DNA of 64,000 nt from Pelagophyceae sp. CCMP2097. Its lineage: Eukaryota; Sar; Pelagophyceae. The translations under genes were made by a program, and so were the position numbers. Where the stretch lies: assembly GCA_026770575.1 (NCBI GenBank), contig MU657173.1, forward strand, positions 483,992 to 547,991, written 5' to 3'. Below are positions 32,326 through 44,519 of the stretch, one piece after another (the stretch's first letter is position 1; every line of letters begins with the position of its first letter). The notes beneath the pieces are model-generated. The model was not told where the DNA came from. It did not search any database and saw only the letters and a program-made list of their open reading frames with translations.

Positions 32326-32942
32326 CTCCACGCCTGCGACCGCGAAAGCTCGCCGCTCTGCCCGCGCTTTGCCGTGTCGCCCGAATGGACACCCAGAGCC
32401 GCCGATGATGGACACGCAGAGCCGCGAGGCCGCAGATCGACTCAATCACCGTCCCCGCTGCGTCAGCGCCCCGAGCTCCTGCCGCCATCAGCCCGACCAC
32501 CCCGGGTTGCAATTAGACCTTAGCGAACCGCCTCAATCTGCCGCGGAAAGGGACCTTGTTTGAGGGTTTGATTTAATAGTCAGTAAATTTAAAAAGGGCC
32601 CTCCCTCGAGAGAGGCCTGGGACCACCTTGACGCGGAAGCACTGGCCATCTCTCGGGGCCAACATGTTGGGATGAGTCATCTCGCGTGCGCCTCCTCTCG
32701 AGGGCTGGCCGCGTGGTCCGAGCTGATTGTTTCGCTTCCTCTCGAGGGCTGGCCGCGTGTTCCGAGCTGATTGTTTCGCTTCCTCTCGAGGGCTGGCCGC
32801 GTGTTCCGAGCTGATTGTTTATGAGCTCGAGTGAACAAGTCCGAGCGGCCGCCGGCTCGCGGCGGCTCGTCGGCGGCGCGTCGGCGCGTCCCCCGGCGCT
32901 GCAGCCGACACGGTGCCCTGCGCTGCGCTCGTTGATTTTTGT
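32326..32942. other. Spacer between convergent genes, with a 44-bp tandem repeat
   Basis: 617 bp between the cyclase stop and the AMPK-gamma stop. The segment 32694-32822 contains three copies of a 44-bp unit (CCTCTCGAGGGCTGGCCGCG, then TG[GT]TCCGAGCTGATTGTTTCG). The last copy is truncated. No gene is recognised in the rest. Confidence 0.75.
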
Positions 32943-34724
32943 TCACCGCAGGAAGTAGCCGAGCAGGTCCCTCGGTGAGATGACGCCGACGGGCCGCGAC
33001 TCGTCGTCGAGGCAGATGAGGCGCCGGAATTTGACCTAGAAATATCTTTGCAGAAGCCAAAGTACCAACAGCAGGAGAAAACCGAAGGAGAAGCCAAAGT
33101 GCCAACAGAAGGAGAAAACCCACCTCGTTGAACAACTCAAAGACGTATTGCAAACTGGCTTGCGGCGAGCACGTGTGCAGCGGCTCGTCTGCGCGCCTCT
33201 GCCGGAGGACGTCGCCGACGACAGTGGCGAGGTTGGCGACGACCGAGTCCGCATCAGTCGCAGTGGCGAGAAAGGTAATATCACCCCGCCCGTACAGCGC
33301 CATCACCCTCCCCGCTTCGTCGACGACGGGCACGGCGGAGAGGTCCCGAGCCTCCAAGAGGCGGAGGACGTCTCTGAGTGGCGTCTCGCGAGAAACGGTG
33401 GCCACGTCAACGAACGTGCCGATCCCCAACTCTGCAACGGGTTGATCGAAGAGGCCGCGCCGCTCGTCTCGGAACGTCGAGACGAAGAAGTGCAGGATGT
33501 CGACGTGCGTCGCCACTGCCAAAACGGCGCATTCGTCTGCTGCCACGATTGGGAGGAAACGCCGTTTGTGCCGCGCCATCTTCGCGACAGCCTCGAAAAG
33601 CGAGCAGTCCGCGTCGCAAGAGACCAAGTCCCCGTAGTCGCCGACACGTTTCGACGGGTCCACGGCGTCGCGCGGCGGCGGCGGCGGCAAGGCCCCAGAA
33701 TCGTCGTCGAATTCACAGCCCTGCCGCGCCGCAGCCTCCGTCGCGTGCTTGAACCGAGAGCCCGACCCGGGGTCCGCGAGCACCTAGGTGAATCATTCGA
33801 AGGCATTGCTCCGGCCTCTGCTCCCGCTGACATGCCTCTGTCCTGCGGTTTCCCGGCCTCAGCTCCCGCTGACATGGCCGGCCGTTTTCCAGCCGGCGCC
33901 GCAAAGGGACCTGCGCGATGCTCCGCGAGGCGAGGACCTCGATCGCCGCGCCGGACCGGCCTGTGGGACGCGTTTGAGCCCGGCCCCTGTCGAATCGTGG
34001 CGCACCTCGTGCGTCATGGTAGTAGCGCAAAACGTCGATAAAGTCGGTGATCGTCATCAGACCGACGAACTCCCGGCGGCAGCTGTCCCACAACGGCGCC
34101 GCCGCCATTTCTACAAGACGAGCGTCGAAAGCCGCACTTTGCGGGGCCCCGGGGCGCCTTCGGTGCCATCACGGTCCCTTGTCCCCTTTCGCACCGTGCT
34201 CTAAAAGCGCGTAAAACGCGAGCTGGATAGGGATGTTCGTCTCGAAGACGACGACCTTGCCCGACGAACGGACGAGGTCGAAGCACGTCCTCGAGTGCCT
34301 ACGACGGAGCGTGAGGAGCCGCGAGCGCGGCAAAAGGGAGACGCGAGCAAAGGCCGCCGGCGGAAGAGTCTTGTGGGTGCGGCGACTCACAGGAAGCTCG
34401 AGATGACATCCCGCGCCGTCTTCTTCAACACCTGCGCCGCGCGTCGGGCGCGCCGCCGACGCAAAGGTGGGTGACAGAGGCCCCGCGCGCATGCGTCCCA
34501 CACCGCCGTTGGAAACCGCCGCGGCGTTTCCGTGGCGTTCCCGTCGACGGGGCGGTCCGCGGCGGACGGCCGGCACGCCGCGGGCGGCGCCGCGGCGCGC
34601 CCTCGGCTCGCTCGTCTCCAAAGTCAAATGTGGCCTTTCTGCGGGTATAGCCGCCCCCCCGCTTTTCGGGCGCGCTTTTCCGCGTGGCGCGGACGCGGCG
34701 CAGCGCCTCGCGCTCGTTAATCAT
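32943..34724 (-). CDS. AMPK/SNF1 complex gamma subunit (SNF4-like, CBS domains)
   Basis: Exons in transcript order: 34695-34724, 34391-34431, 34195-34298, 34006-34110, 33911-33960, 33124-33783, 32943-33035 (1083 nt, 360 residues). Regulatory nucleotide-sensing subunit of the energy-stress kinase. Family landmarks: FLHSRTCFDLVRSSGKVVVF, ALLEHEMAAAPLWDSCRREF, VGLMTITDFIDVLRYYHD, CSLFEAVAKMARHKRRFLPI, ELGIGTFVDVATVSRETPLR, LSAVPVVDEAGRVMALYGRG, and the last half-CBS FRRLICLDDESRPVGVISPR. Four CBS motifs are visible. Compared with animal gamma subunits the linker after the first CBS is very short and varied. The first exon (MINEREALRR) is the least certain. The intron at 33784-33910 carries a duplicated CTCCCGCTGACATG segment; the intron at 33036-33123 carries a duplicated ACTTTGGCTTCTC segment. 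Confidence 0.88.
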
Positions 34725-35635
34725 GTTGCGCGTGTCTCCCCTATGGGAATCGTCGTCTCATACCGGGACCATCGCGGCGGTCCTTCAATACCGCTTTTAG
34801 GTGTCTGCAAATGCAGCCAGAGCGCCCGATTCAAATCCCCAAAATATTGACACCCGTTAACAAACCCTTTCGAAAAACACACACGCATTCCGGAACATCT
34901 GATGGCCCACTGGGTTGCCGCGTAGGGCCCTACGTAGGGCCCTACGACCCTACGTAGGGTAGGCTGGACCCTACGTACCCTGCGTAGGGTCGTAGGGCTC
35001 CCATACGGAGGAACCGATACGGAGGGCTTTGTGAGATTTTGGCGACAGCAAGGGCGGGCGCATCCGACGACGACGAAGGCCGCCGAGCCCGAGGCCGCCG
35101 ACGCCGAGCCGCCCGGACGACGCCTAAGTGGTGCTAACAAGGACTCCGACGTGGACCCTGGCTCAAGATTGGGCGACCCGCGGGCGGCGACGCGCGCCGA
35201 CTGGAACCCCGTCGTCTCACGGTACCCTACGTGGGACCCTACGTAGGGCCCTACGACCCTACGTAGGGTAGGCTGGACCCTACGACCCTAAACCCTACGC
35301 GGCAACCCAGATGGCCCACGCGACGCAAGTTGCCCAGCCCACGACGGGAGCCAAAAGGGCCCGCACAGGGCAAGCAAGCTGCGCCGAGCCCCGGCTCGAT
35401 GTGCACGGATCTGGCTGGGCAGAGTCTTGTCGAGGGCACCCTCCCTCGACCCTCCCTCAAGAATCAAGCCTGGCGACGCGGGATCAAGGTCCGCAATCGA
35501 TTCAGTACCGTACGGAGATTTCCGGGAGGCCCGCCTTTGGAGCGCCAGGAGCGGAGCGCAAAGGCCGCGCAAAGGCCGCATCCCCGCCATATCGGCGTCG
35601 CCGGCGCGAAGGGTCCGCGCGGCCGGCCGGCGGTG
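34725..35635. other. Gene-free stretch with a CCCTACG inverted-repeat structure
   Basis: 911 bp with no recognised gene. Its main content is the repeat structure listed separately at 34898-35315. Confidence 0.6.
34898..35315. repeat. Foldback built of CCCTACG/CGTAGGG units
   Basis: A 51-bp block at 34925-34975 recurs at 35233-35284. Both contain the palindrome CCCTACGTAGGG and the tail GGTAGGCTGGACCCTACG. Outside them, the arms GATGGCCCACTGGGTTGCCG (about 34902) and CGGCAACCCAGATGGCCCA (about 35296) are inverted copies of each other. The roughly 250-bp centre is single copy. Confidence 0.85.
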
Positions 35636-36408
35636 CTACGCCTGCACCGCGATGAGGTCGCCGTAGAATTCCCAGGCGGAGACTGCCATCTCCTGCGTGC
35701 CTCGCGAGTTGCGGCCCGTGTGGTGGAGGCGGAGGTAGCGCCAGGCGGTGTTTCTCGCGTCCAAAGAGAACGTCGACACGCCCCACGGCGAAGACAGCAC
35801 CCTACGCTTTGCGCTCGCGACGAGGCGCCGTATCCGCGGAAACCGTCAAATGCGGCATCTTCCTCGGAAACGCACCTCGGCGCGCCAGTTTCGGCGTGCA
35901 AGTCGACCCACTGGTCGCTGCGGGCGTCGTAGCCCTCCAAATTCCAGTGCAGCAGATCGAAGCCCGGGTCGCCGGAGCCGGAGAGCAAGGTGTAGTGCGT
36001 CGGGATGATGGCGCGGTTCCGGCCCAAGTCGATGCAGATCCTAAGAGCAACGTCCAAAAACCAGACACAGATCACCTTGCAAAGCACAACGCCGAGACAG
36101 GCCTCTTGTCTGCGAAATGGCGAATTGCAGCGAATTGCAGCGAATTGCAGCGAATTGCACAGGCGAATTGTCTGCGGAATGGCGAATTGCACACACGCAC
36201 CACGAGTCGGCCTCGTCTCTGGTGCGGCAGGGCTTCTTCTTGCGCGAGACCAAAAGGTCTTCAGTGCCGTCGGCAAGCCCGCTCGACGTCACTCGCACTC
36301 GCCCGGACTCGTGCGGGTTGTGGAACTTTTCCTTCCTGCCCGACGTGCCGAGCCAGTAGATGAAGCCGCCGTTGTCGCCGTTGGCGGTGAAATTAAATTG
36401 CGCGAGGC
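35636..36408 (-). CDS. Discoidin-like domain of the BTB/KLHL-associated type
   Basis: Three exons, 36201-36408, 35876-36040 and 35636-35801, with matching phases, give about 180 residues. They start [20 protein letters not shown] and run through NPHESGRVRVTSSGL, DSWICIDLGRNRAIIPTHYT, LLHWNLEGYDARSDQWVDLH to NTAWRYLRLHHTGRNSRGTQ and EFYGDLIAVQA at the stop. This is a beta-sandwich seen in BTB-domain and HECT-type proteins, where it binds ligands or substrates. No start codon precedes it in frame, so an N-terminal exon is missing. It may be the C-terminal domain of the dynamin gene upstream, with which it overlaps by 16 bp at the proposed splice acceptor. The 36041-36200 intron contains five GCAGCGAATT-type tandem units. 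Confidence 0.7.
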
Positions 36409-39229
36409 CTCGAAACGGAGTGACGTGACAGTGACAACCCAACTTTCGAGGAGGACGGCCGCCCCTGGCGAGTGACGCGACAGTGGCTAGGCAGCCGTTG
36501 TTCGAGTCTCATCATTCCCCCCCGGACGGTCATAGCGCCTCTGTGATGCCGCTCGCGACTCGCGCAGCGACGAACGGCCGCCGACGCTGCTTTGCGACAG
36601 TCCTTGCGCACCAACGTCGTCTGCGGCTCCGTATTCGGCGTGGAGACCACGCGCGCGACGGGCGCCGTCTCCTTGATCAGCGACGCCGTCGACGGTCCTT
36701 CGGGGGCCTTTTCCACCTCGCGGGGTCGCGCGACGACGTTCGGCGCAAACTTGGCGATGGAATTCATCGCCGCCGCGACGCGCTCCTTCTTCGCCTTGAC
36801 GTCGGCGCGCTTGTGGCGGATCGTCTCGTCTTGGGCGAGGAGGCGGTCCACGATGCCGTCTTCGTTTCCTAGAGAGTCGCTTCCCGTCAATAGTGTCCGA
36901 CCATGGACCGACTGACGCTGCACGAGCGTCAGGAGCTCGGTCTCGATGTCCTCTGCCAGGGTGGAGAGGAGCGAGGCGTCGAGTAGCATGCAGACATTTT
37001 CCGTGATGCGTTTCGCTGCAACACCCCAATAGGCGATCAGGACCTAAACGTCGTTGCCACGGGGAGGCGGTCCAACAAGACGCACCGTGCGCATGTCCTC
37101 GACCATGCTCATCGACGTGACTCCGTGATTGGCCATGTACCATCGTCCAAGAGACTCGGACACGAGTTCCTTCAAAGGGTTAGAAGGCTGGTCCCCCACG
37201 AAGGCGTCCTCGGCCTCGGCCTCTTCCGGAGCCGCCGCCGCCGCCGTCTGCTGCTGCGCCGTCGCCGAGAGCTTTTCCTCTTCGCAAGGCGGCGGCGCCG
37301 CCTGCGCCGGCATCGCCTCGGCCGGCCCGCCGCCGCATTGCGACATGACCGCCTCCATGGCCTTTTCGAAGCGGTCGAAGCGGACTTTCAGGATGGCGTC
37401 GCTCAGTTCGTTCTTGGAGATGAAGGGGTCCGATTCTTGCTTGAACACCTCGTCGACTTTCGTTTGCATCGACTCGATTGAGAGTTCCAGGTGCTTGCTC
37501 ATCAAGAGGCAGACGGGCGAGACGGCGCCGGGGTAGGGCGCCAGCATCTCTTCGGCCAAGGAGGCAGACGAGGAGTAGGCGGCGTCGTACAAGTCTCGCT
37601 TCGCACTTTCGATGAGCGGCCGCCACATCTCGACGTGGCGCGCCATGAACCCGTAGAAGAAGTACGAATTCAGCAAACCGGGCAGCTCGCGGCCTCGCAG
37701 GGCGCGGAGCTCTTGGTGCAACTTTGAGGTGAAGTCGGCGGCTTCGAAATCCGGCTTCTGCAGCGAGATGGCCCTCTCCAAGGCGTGAAAGACGCCGTCG
37801 GCGATGCTGCGCAGACGGAGATGCGGGCACTTTGAGAGCAAGTCCGAACGGTAATCGCCCCGCGTGGCCATGCGCAGAGTGGCAGTATAGTCGGAAAGGA
37901 TCCGTAAAACCAGTTTCGACCTCTCCAGATCCGACTCCGGCGGCGCCGTGCCTAGAAAGGCCTCTTGAAAGGCGGCGCTTTTGGACCTTGGACCGCGCGC
38001 TGCCCCAAACTCGAGTCTCCGCTCTCGAGTCCCGGCCGCACCGGGCTCACCGGGCGCTGCCGACTCACCGAGCTTGCCCGCGGCCTTGGATGCGAGGGCA
38101 AAGTGCTCCTGGAGCTCCCACTTGAGTTCCGGCAAAACGGCCTCAATTCGCCTCGTCAAAAGCTTGGTCAGCTTGCCAGTCAAGTTCGAGATGCCAAGCA
38201 GGCTCGCGTCCACGGCGGAGTACGCGGCGTGCGTTCTAAAAAAACGCCTCTCCGCCTCGGCCTGCTCGCGCAACCCCGTCTTTTCCCCGCTCTTCAGCTC
38301 CTTCGCGGACCGGTTCTTCACCATGACATACCCAAGCTTCAAAGGCTTGCGCTCGTTGCGAAGCACCGCCAAGACCTCGTCCTCGGCGCCCTCGCCGACT
38401 AAATCGGGCTTGGTCAGCACGCCGATCGTGCGCTCGCCCGTCGGGTCCACTCGGAGAGCGCGTTCCAAAATATCAACAGTGGCCACGTCTTGGTTCGCGG
38501 GCACGATGGCGAGGACGATGGTCCGGTCCTGCATGAGGTACGATTCGACCATGTCGTTGACTTCCGTGATCACGTTCGAGTCCTGGCCCGCGGTCACAGT
38601 TCGGACTATACCAGGCAAGTCGATAATCGTCAAGTCCGGCACGCTCGGCGCCGAGACGGAGACGACGATGGAGTCTCTGGAAAACCCGGACCGCGACTTT
38701 TCAGTGAGCGACGTGGTCACGCGCTCGATCGCGGCGGTGAGTTCGGCCGGCGACGCCAGCTCGCCAATCTTCGAAAAGACGCCGGACCGCATGACCCCAA
38801 TCTCGCCGCGCCACGGCGTGCCGGGGGCCGTGTGCTTCATCGTCAACTGGCAGGGGCACCTGTTTTCGGGTTTTGCCCACAGATGCGTTCTCGAAAGAGT
38901 CTTCCCCTGGCGAGTGTCGAGAAGCCCCCCCTCCACGCCTCTTTGAGACGCGCCTGGTGACGAGGCCGGTGCCGCGCGGGAAGGGCACGCCCGAGAGCGC
39001 CTCGAGGACGGAGGACTTTCCGGAAGATTGGTCGCCCATGACCGCGATCTGCGGCAACGCCAGCTCCTGCTCGATGCCCAGCGAGCCTAATGCGTGGCTC
39101 GAAGAAGGACCTTGCGGCGCTGGGACGCGGCGACAAACGCAGCGTGTCGATGAGGTCGAGCAGTGGCCGCACATCTTTGGAGATGCCGCCGGCAAGGGCA
39201 GAGTTCGCCAAGTCGTCCTTCGTCGACAT
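36393..39229 (-). CDS. Dynamin-family GTPase
   Basis: Exons in transcript order: 39139-39229, 38954-39086, 37086-38859, 36917-37043, 36393-36868 (2601 nt, 866 residues). Membrane-remodelling GTPase of the classical/Mx-like group. G1 is [14 protein letters not shown] near residue 45, G2 TRCP, G3 [10 protein letters not shown]4 [11 protein letters not shown] stalk follows ([36 protein letters not shown]). A Pro/Ala/Glu-rich insert precedes the GED ([40 protein letters not shown]). No PH domain is seen. The second intron (38860-38953) starts with GC instead of GT. The last 90 codons are not conserved in style, and the true 3' end may differ; see the discoidin-like block downstream. Confidence 0.88.
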
Positions 39230-40034
39230 CCTTGGAGATGCCGCGCGCCCGTGCAGGGGGGCGCGCCGGGAGGGCCCGCGCTCGAGGAGCTCGCCTCTAG
39301 TACCTTTGACAGAGAGACTTTCTCTCTGGATCGCCGAAACAGCGTGGCCGCGTCGCGCCGCCGCAGAAGCGCGGGGCATTCACGGGGCTCGGAAGCAGTT
39401 CTACAGGGCCTTGCTACATGGCGTCCTTCGAAGCGCCGTAGACTCCGGAAGACGCGCGGTCTCTTGGTGCAAGAGTGCCCAGGCTTCGTCGAGTTTTGGG
39501 GCGGTGCGTCTCGCTTCACGCATCATAACCGACGTGCACACGCTGCAGCGCTCGGCGGGCCACGAGGGTCAATCGCCGCTCTGATCGGGACGGTGATCGC
39601 GAGCGCCTCGCCGCCGTCGACGGTGCGATGGCGCGACCCGTCGACCGGGCGACGGCGCGCCGCTCCGACTCGCTCCTCGAGGAAACTTCCTTTTCGTAAT
39701 GTCGCGATTGTGGGCCTCGCCGCGCGGGCAGCTGCGGCGGAGCGTGCGCCTCGAGCCGCATCGCAGCCGCTGGAGGCCCAGGGACAGCGGCGCTCTCTCC
39801 GAACGCTCCATCTGAAAAAGTGCAAAGGATCGGGTAACGAGGGGCACGACCCGAGGGGGAGGCCGCAGTGGGATCGCCGCCGCGCTGCGTCCGTCGACGA
39901 CGTCCAAGCGTTCTCTCGAGCCCGTCACGCCGACACGCGCCAGCAGATGGCCGTTGGATAGTGCGCTGGGAGTTTTTTGGCGAAGGGCTGAAGAGCGCGC
40001 GCGTGGCGTCGGTGTCCAGTTCCGAGGTGGCACG
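39230..40034. other. Divergent spacer between dynamin and MAPK15
   Basis: 805 bp between the two start codons. Open frames occur on both strands but show no family features. A 13-bp segment around the dynamin start (GGCATCTCCAAGGATGT) is repeated about 60 bp downstream in the coding region. Probably holds both promoters. Confidence 0.5.
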
Positions 40035-41890
<1,856 letters not shown>

Positions 41891-42177
41891 TGTCCCCGCG
41901 CCACTTTCCAAGTGGCCTTATCAGGCTGGCTTGTACCAATGTACCATTCCGATCGGCACGCCTTCAAGCTGGCCGTCAAGCTGGCGTGCCATCTTTCATA
42001 TACTCCTAAGCGGGACTCGTGTCTACGTCCTTGTCTCCGACCGTCGACGCCCAGGGCCGCGTGCACGACGAGAGCTCTTGAGAGTCCAAGAGACCTGTGT
42101 TCAACGTCAAATCGCCGAAAATAACGGCTGACAACGTTTCTCTCGGGCCCGCCGGCGCTGCGCCACGCCTTGCGGCG

Positions 42178-44337
42178 ATGGGCGGCGGCTACAGCGCGGA
42201 CGTCGCCGCGTCGGGGCACTTCTTCGCCGGGGAGTTTGACGCGGTCGACCATGGGGTAGAATACGTCAAGCAGAAGGCGGGACGGTCCCTCTCAGAGCTC
42301 GAAACCTTCAAAAACGACGTCGCCGCAGCCTACGCCGCCGTCGACGGCGAGGCCACCGCCGCGTTTAAGAGCATGGCACACCTCCCGCAGACCGCGCGGG
42401 TGGCGCCTTTGGTGCGGCCGTCCACCGCGCCCGCGGCCAAGGGCAAGGGCTTCCCGGTGGCCGCGCCAAAGAGCTTCCCGGTGCGCAAGGCCAACGTGGG
42501 CGCGGGCCAGTTCGGCGCTTTGCACGCCCTGGGCCGCGACCATTCGGCGAAGAAGCCAGTGGTGAAAGTCATCGAGAAAGTGGCAGTGTTCACGTGCACT
42601 CTACCGACCGCGGCCACGCTGGCCCAAGACCGTTCAAACATCTTCGCGCGGACGCGCAAGGGCCGCGCCGCCTCGCAGCGGGCCGAGGTCCAGGCGACTC
42701 GGCGGTCGACGGATTTGCGCGAATCCTCGGACGACGACGACGAGCCGGCGACGCGCCTCCGACGTTTGGGCCGCGAACTGCACGAGGCCGCGCACGGCGC
42801 CGTCCTCGTCGCGCGCGCTGCCGCGGCGCGGGCCGCGGTCCACGACGCCGAGGCGAAGTGGCGCTCCGAAAGGGACGACTCCGTCGACGGCCGCCGCAAA
42901 CGCTCCGCGACGCCCGAGCCCACGCCCGTCGCGTCGCCCGTGGCGTCGCCCGCATCGCCCGCGTCGCCCGCGTCGCCCGCATCGGTGGCGTCTTCAAAGA
43001 GCGCGTCTCCGAAGAGTTGGCTGCCGGTGGCCGCGTTGGTCGTCTACGACCCCCCCGACTACGCAAACGACTGCTGGCAGCAGCCGTCGGCGGCGCCGCG
43101 CGCGGCGCAGCTCCGCGGCCTCTTCGACGCCGCACAGAGGGACGACGACGCGAAACGGGACGACGACTCGGAAACCGAGTCGCGGCGGTCCGGCGAGGCG
43201 CTGCGAGGCGACTTCGCTTTGTGGGACGAGTACGCCGGCGCGCGGGACGACGTTTTACCGGAGACGGCTGCGGTTTCGGGCGACTCGCTCTGTGGCCCGG
43301 TCTCTGGAGAGTCGCTTTGTGGGACAGTGGTGACTTCGCTCCGAAGCTCCGTGCCCGCGTCGAGGCGCAATTCGACGAGGCGGCGGTCGAGCTCGCCGGT
43401 GTCGCAGGACACGAGTTCAGGGGGTGAAAAATTATCATCCGAAACGCTGAAAAGGGCGGCCATCGCGCAGGAAACCCGGCGGTTCAAAGAGGCGAATCAG
43501 GCGAGGATGGCGGCGGAGAACGCGGCGATTCGGAAGAAGCTGGCTTCGGCGGATACGGCTTCGGACATGGGCCTCTCTGCTGAAACTTTACGGGCGAGGG
43601 CCGCGGTGGCGGCTGGCAGCCGGCGCGAAAAGGAAGAAAATCAGGCGAAGATGGCTTTCGAGAACGCCGCTCTCAAGAAGAAGCTCGCCTCGGCGGACAA
43701 GGCCTCGGATATGGGCCTATCTGCTGAAACTCTGAAGCAGCGCGCGGCGGTGGCGGCGGAGCACCGCCGGGAGAAGGAGGACAAGGAGAGTCGGATGCGC
43801 GCCGAAAACGCTCTGATGAAGAAGAAGCTGGCTTCCACTTCCAAGGGCAGCGACATGGGCCTCTCCGCTGAGACTTTAAAGGCCCGGGCTGCCGTGGCGG
43901 CAAATTCCAAAAGAGAAAAGGAGGAGCGGGAGGCTTTCATGAAGGCCGAAAACGTCTTGTTCAAGAAGAAGCTCGCTTCGACGGGCAAGGCCTCTAGCAT
44001 GGGCTTGTCGTTTGAGATTTTAAAGGCGCGGAACGACGTCGCGGCGGCTCGGAAGCAAGACAAGGATGAATTCGACGCGGCGATGAAGATTCAGAATGCC
44101 GCTCTCAAGAAGAAATTAGCCTCCACCGGCAAAGCCTCCGACATGGGCTTGTCTTCGGAGACGCTGAAAGCGAGGAACAACGTGGCCAAGGAGAAAAAAA
44201 GGGCCAAAGAGGAGTACGACGCTGCCATGCGCGCGGAGAACGCCGCTCTCCGCAAAAAGCTCGCTTCGGCAAGCGCGGCCAGCGACATGGCCCTCTCGCC
44301 CGAGATGCTCGCCGTGCGCGCCCAGTTGGCCGCGTGA
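42178..44337 (+). CDS. Coiled protein with six 48-residue repeats
   Basis: 719 residues, apparently one exon, starting MGGGYSADVAASGHFFAGEF. The N-terminal half is acidic and basic in blocks, with a serine/proline stretch (VASPASPASPASPASVAS). From 43432 to 44295 there are six 48-residue (144-bp) units of the form LSAETLKARAAVAA...REKEE...M-AENAALKKKLAS...ASDMG, then a seventh cut off after 14 residues. The units are predicted helical with a conserved GLS turn, so the tail is probably a segmented coiled coil. The spacing and E/K pattern suggest a cytoskeletal or axonemal role, which is inference only. I do not recognise a named family. An in-frame stretch upstream (from 42097) lacks an ATG. 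Confidence 0.78.
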   Translation: MGGGYSADVAASGHFFAGEFDAVDHGVEYVKQKAGRSLSELETFKNDVAAAYAAVDGEATAAFKSMAHLPQTARVAPLVRPSTAPAAKGKGFPVAAPKSFPVRKANVGAGQFGALHALGRDHSAKKPVVKVIEKVAVFTCTLPTAATLAQDRSNIFARTRKGRAASQRAEVQATRRSTDLRESSDDDDEPATRLRRLGRELHEAAHGAVLVARAAAARAAVHDAEAKWRSERDDSVDGRRKRSATPEPTPVASPVASPASPASPASPASVASSKSASPKSWLPVAALVVYDPPDYANDCWQQPSAAPRAAQLRGLFDAAQRDDDAKRDDDSETESRRSGEALRGDFALWDEYAGARDDVLPETAAVSGDSLCGPVSGESLCGTVVTSLRSSVPASRRNSTRRRSSSPVSQDTSSGGEKLSSETLKRAAIAQETRRFKEANQARMAAENAAIRKKLASADTASDMGLSAETLRARAAVAAGSRREKEENQAKMAFENAALKKKLASADKASDMGLSAETLKQRAAVAAEHRREKEDKESRMRAENALMKKKLASTSKGSDMGLSAETLKARAAVAANSKREKEEREAFMKAENVLFKKKLASTGKASSMGLSFEILKARNDVAAARKQDKDEFDAAMKIQNAALKKKLASTGKASDMGLSSETLKARNNVAKEKKRAKEEYDAAMRAENAALRKKLASASAASDMALSPEMLAVRAQLAA

Positions 44338-44519
44338 CCCCCACCATGTTTTTTGACCCCTCCCCTAGTATTAATCAACCGTCGACTCCTTTCCGCCCTG
44401 CGAAAGATCCGCACTTTGGCACACCCTATTGGGCCAGCCCCACCCAGGGTGGAAGCACGCAAAGCCCCCGATGTGGGCCCATCATCCTGTAAGCATGTCT
44501 GTATCTGTTTGAGTATTCT

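Noticed and set aside
32677..33783. AMPK-gamma reading frame continued to 32677
   Set aside because: Past 33124 the frame reads through an intron (GTGGGT...TTTCTAG). Splicing restores the last CBS half (FRRLICLDDE...) and ends at 32943.
34925..35284. Interstitial telomere repeat
   Set aside because: The unit is CCCTACG, not CCCTAA or CCCTAAA in tandem. Only one CCCTAAA occurs.
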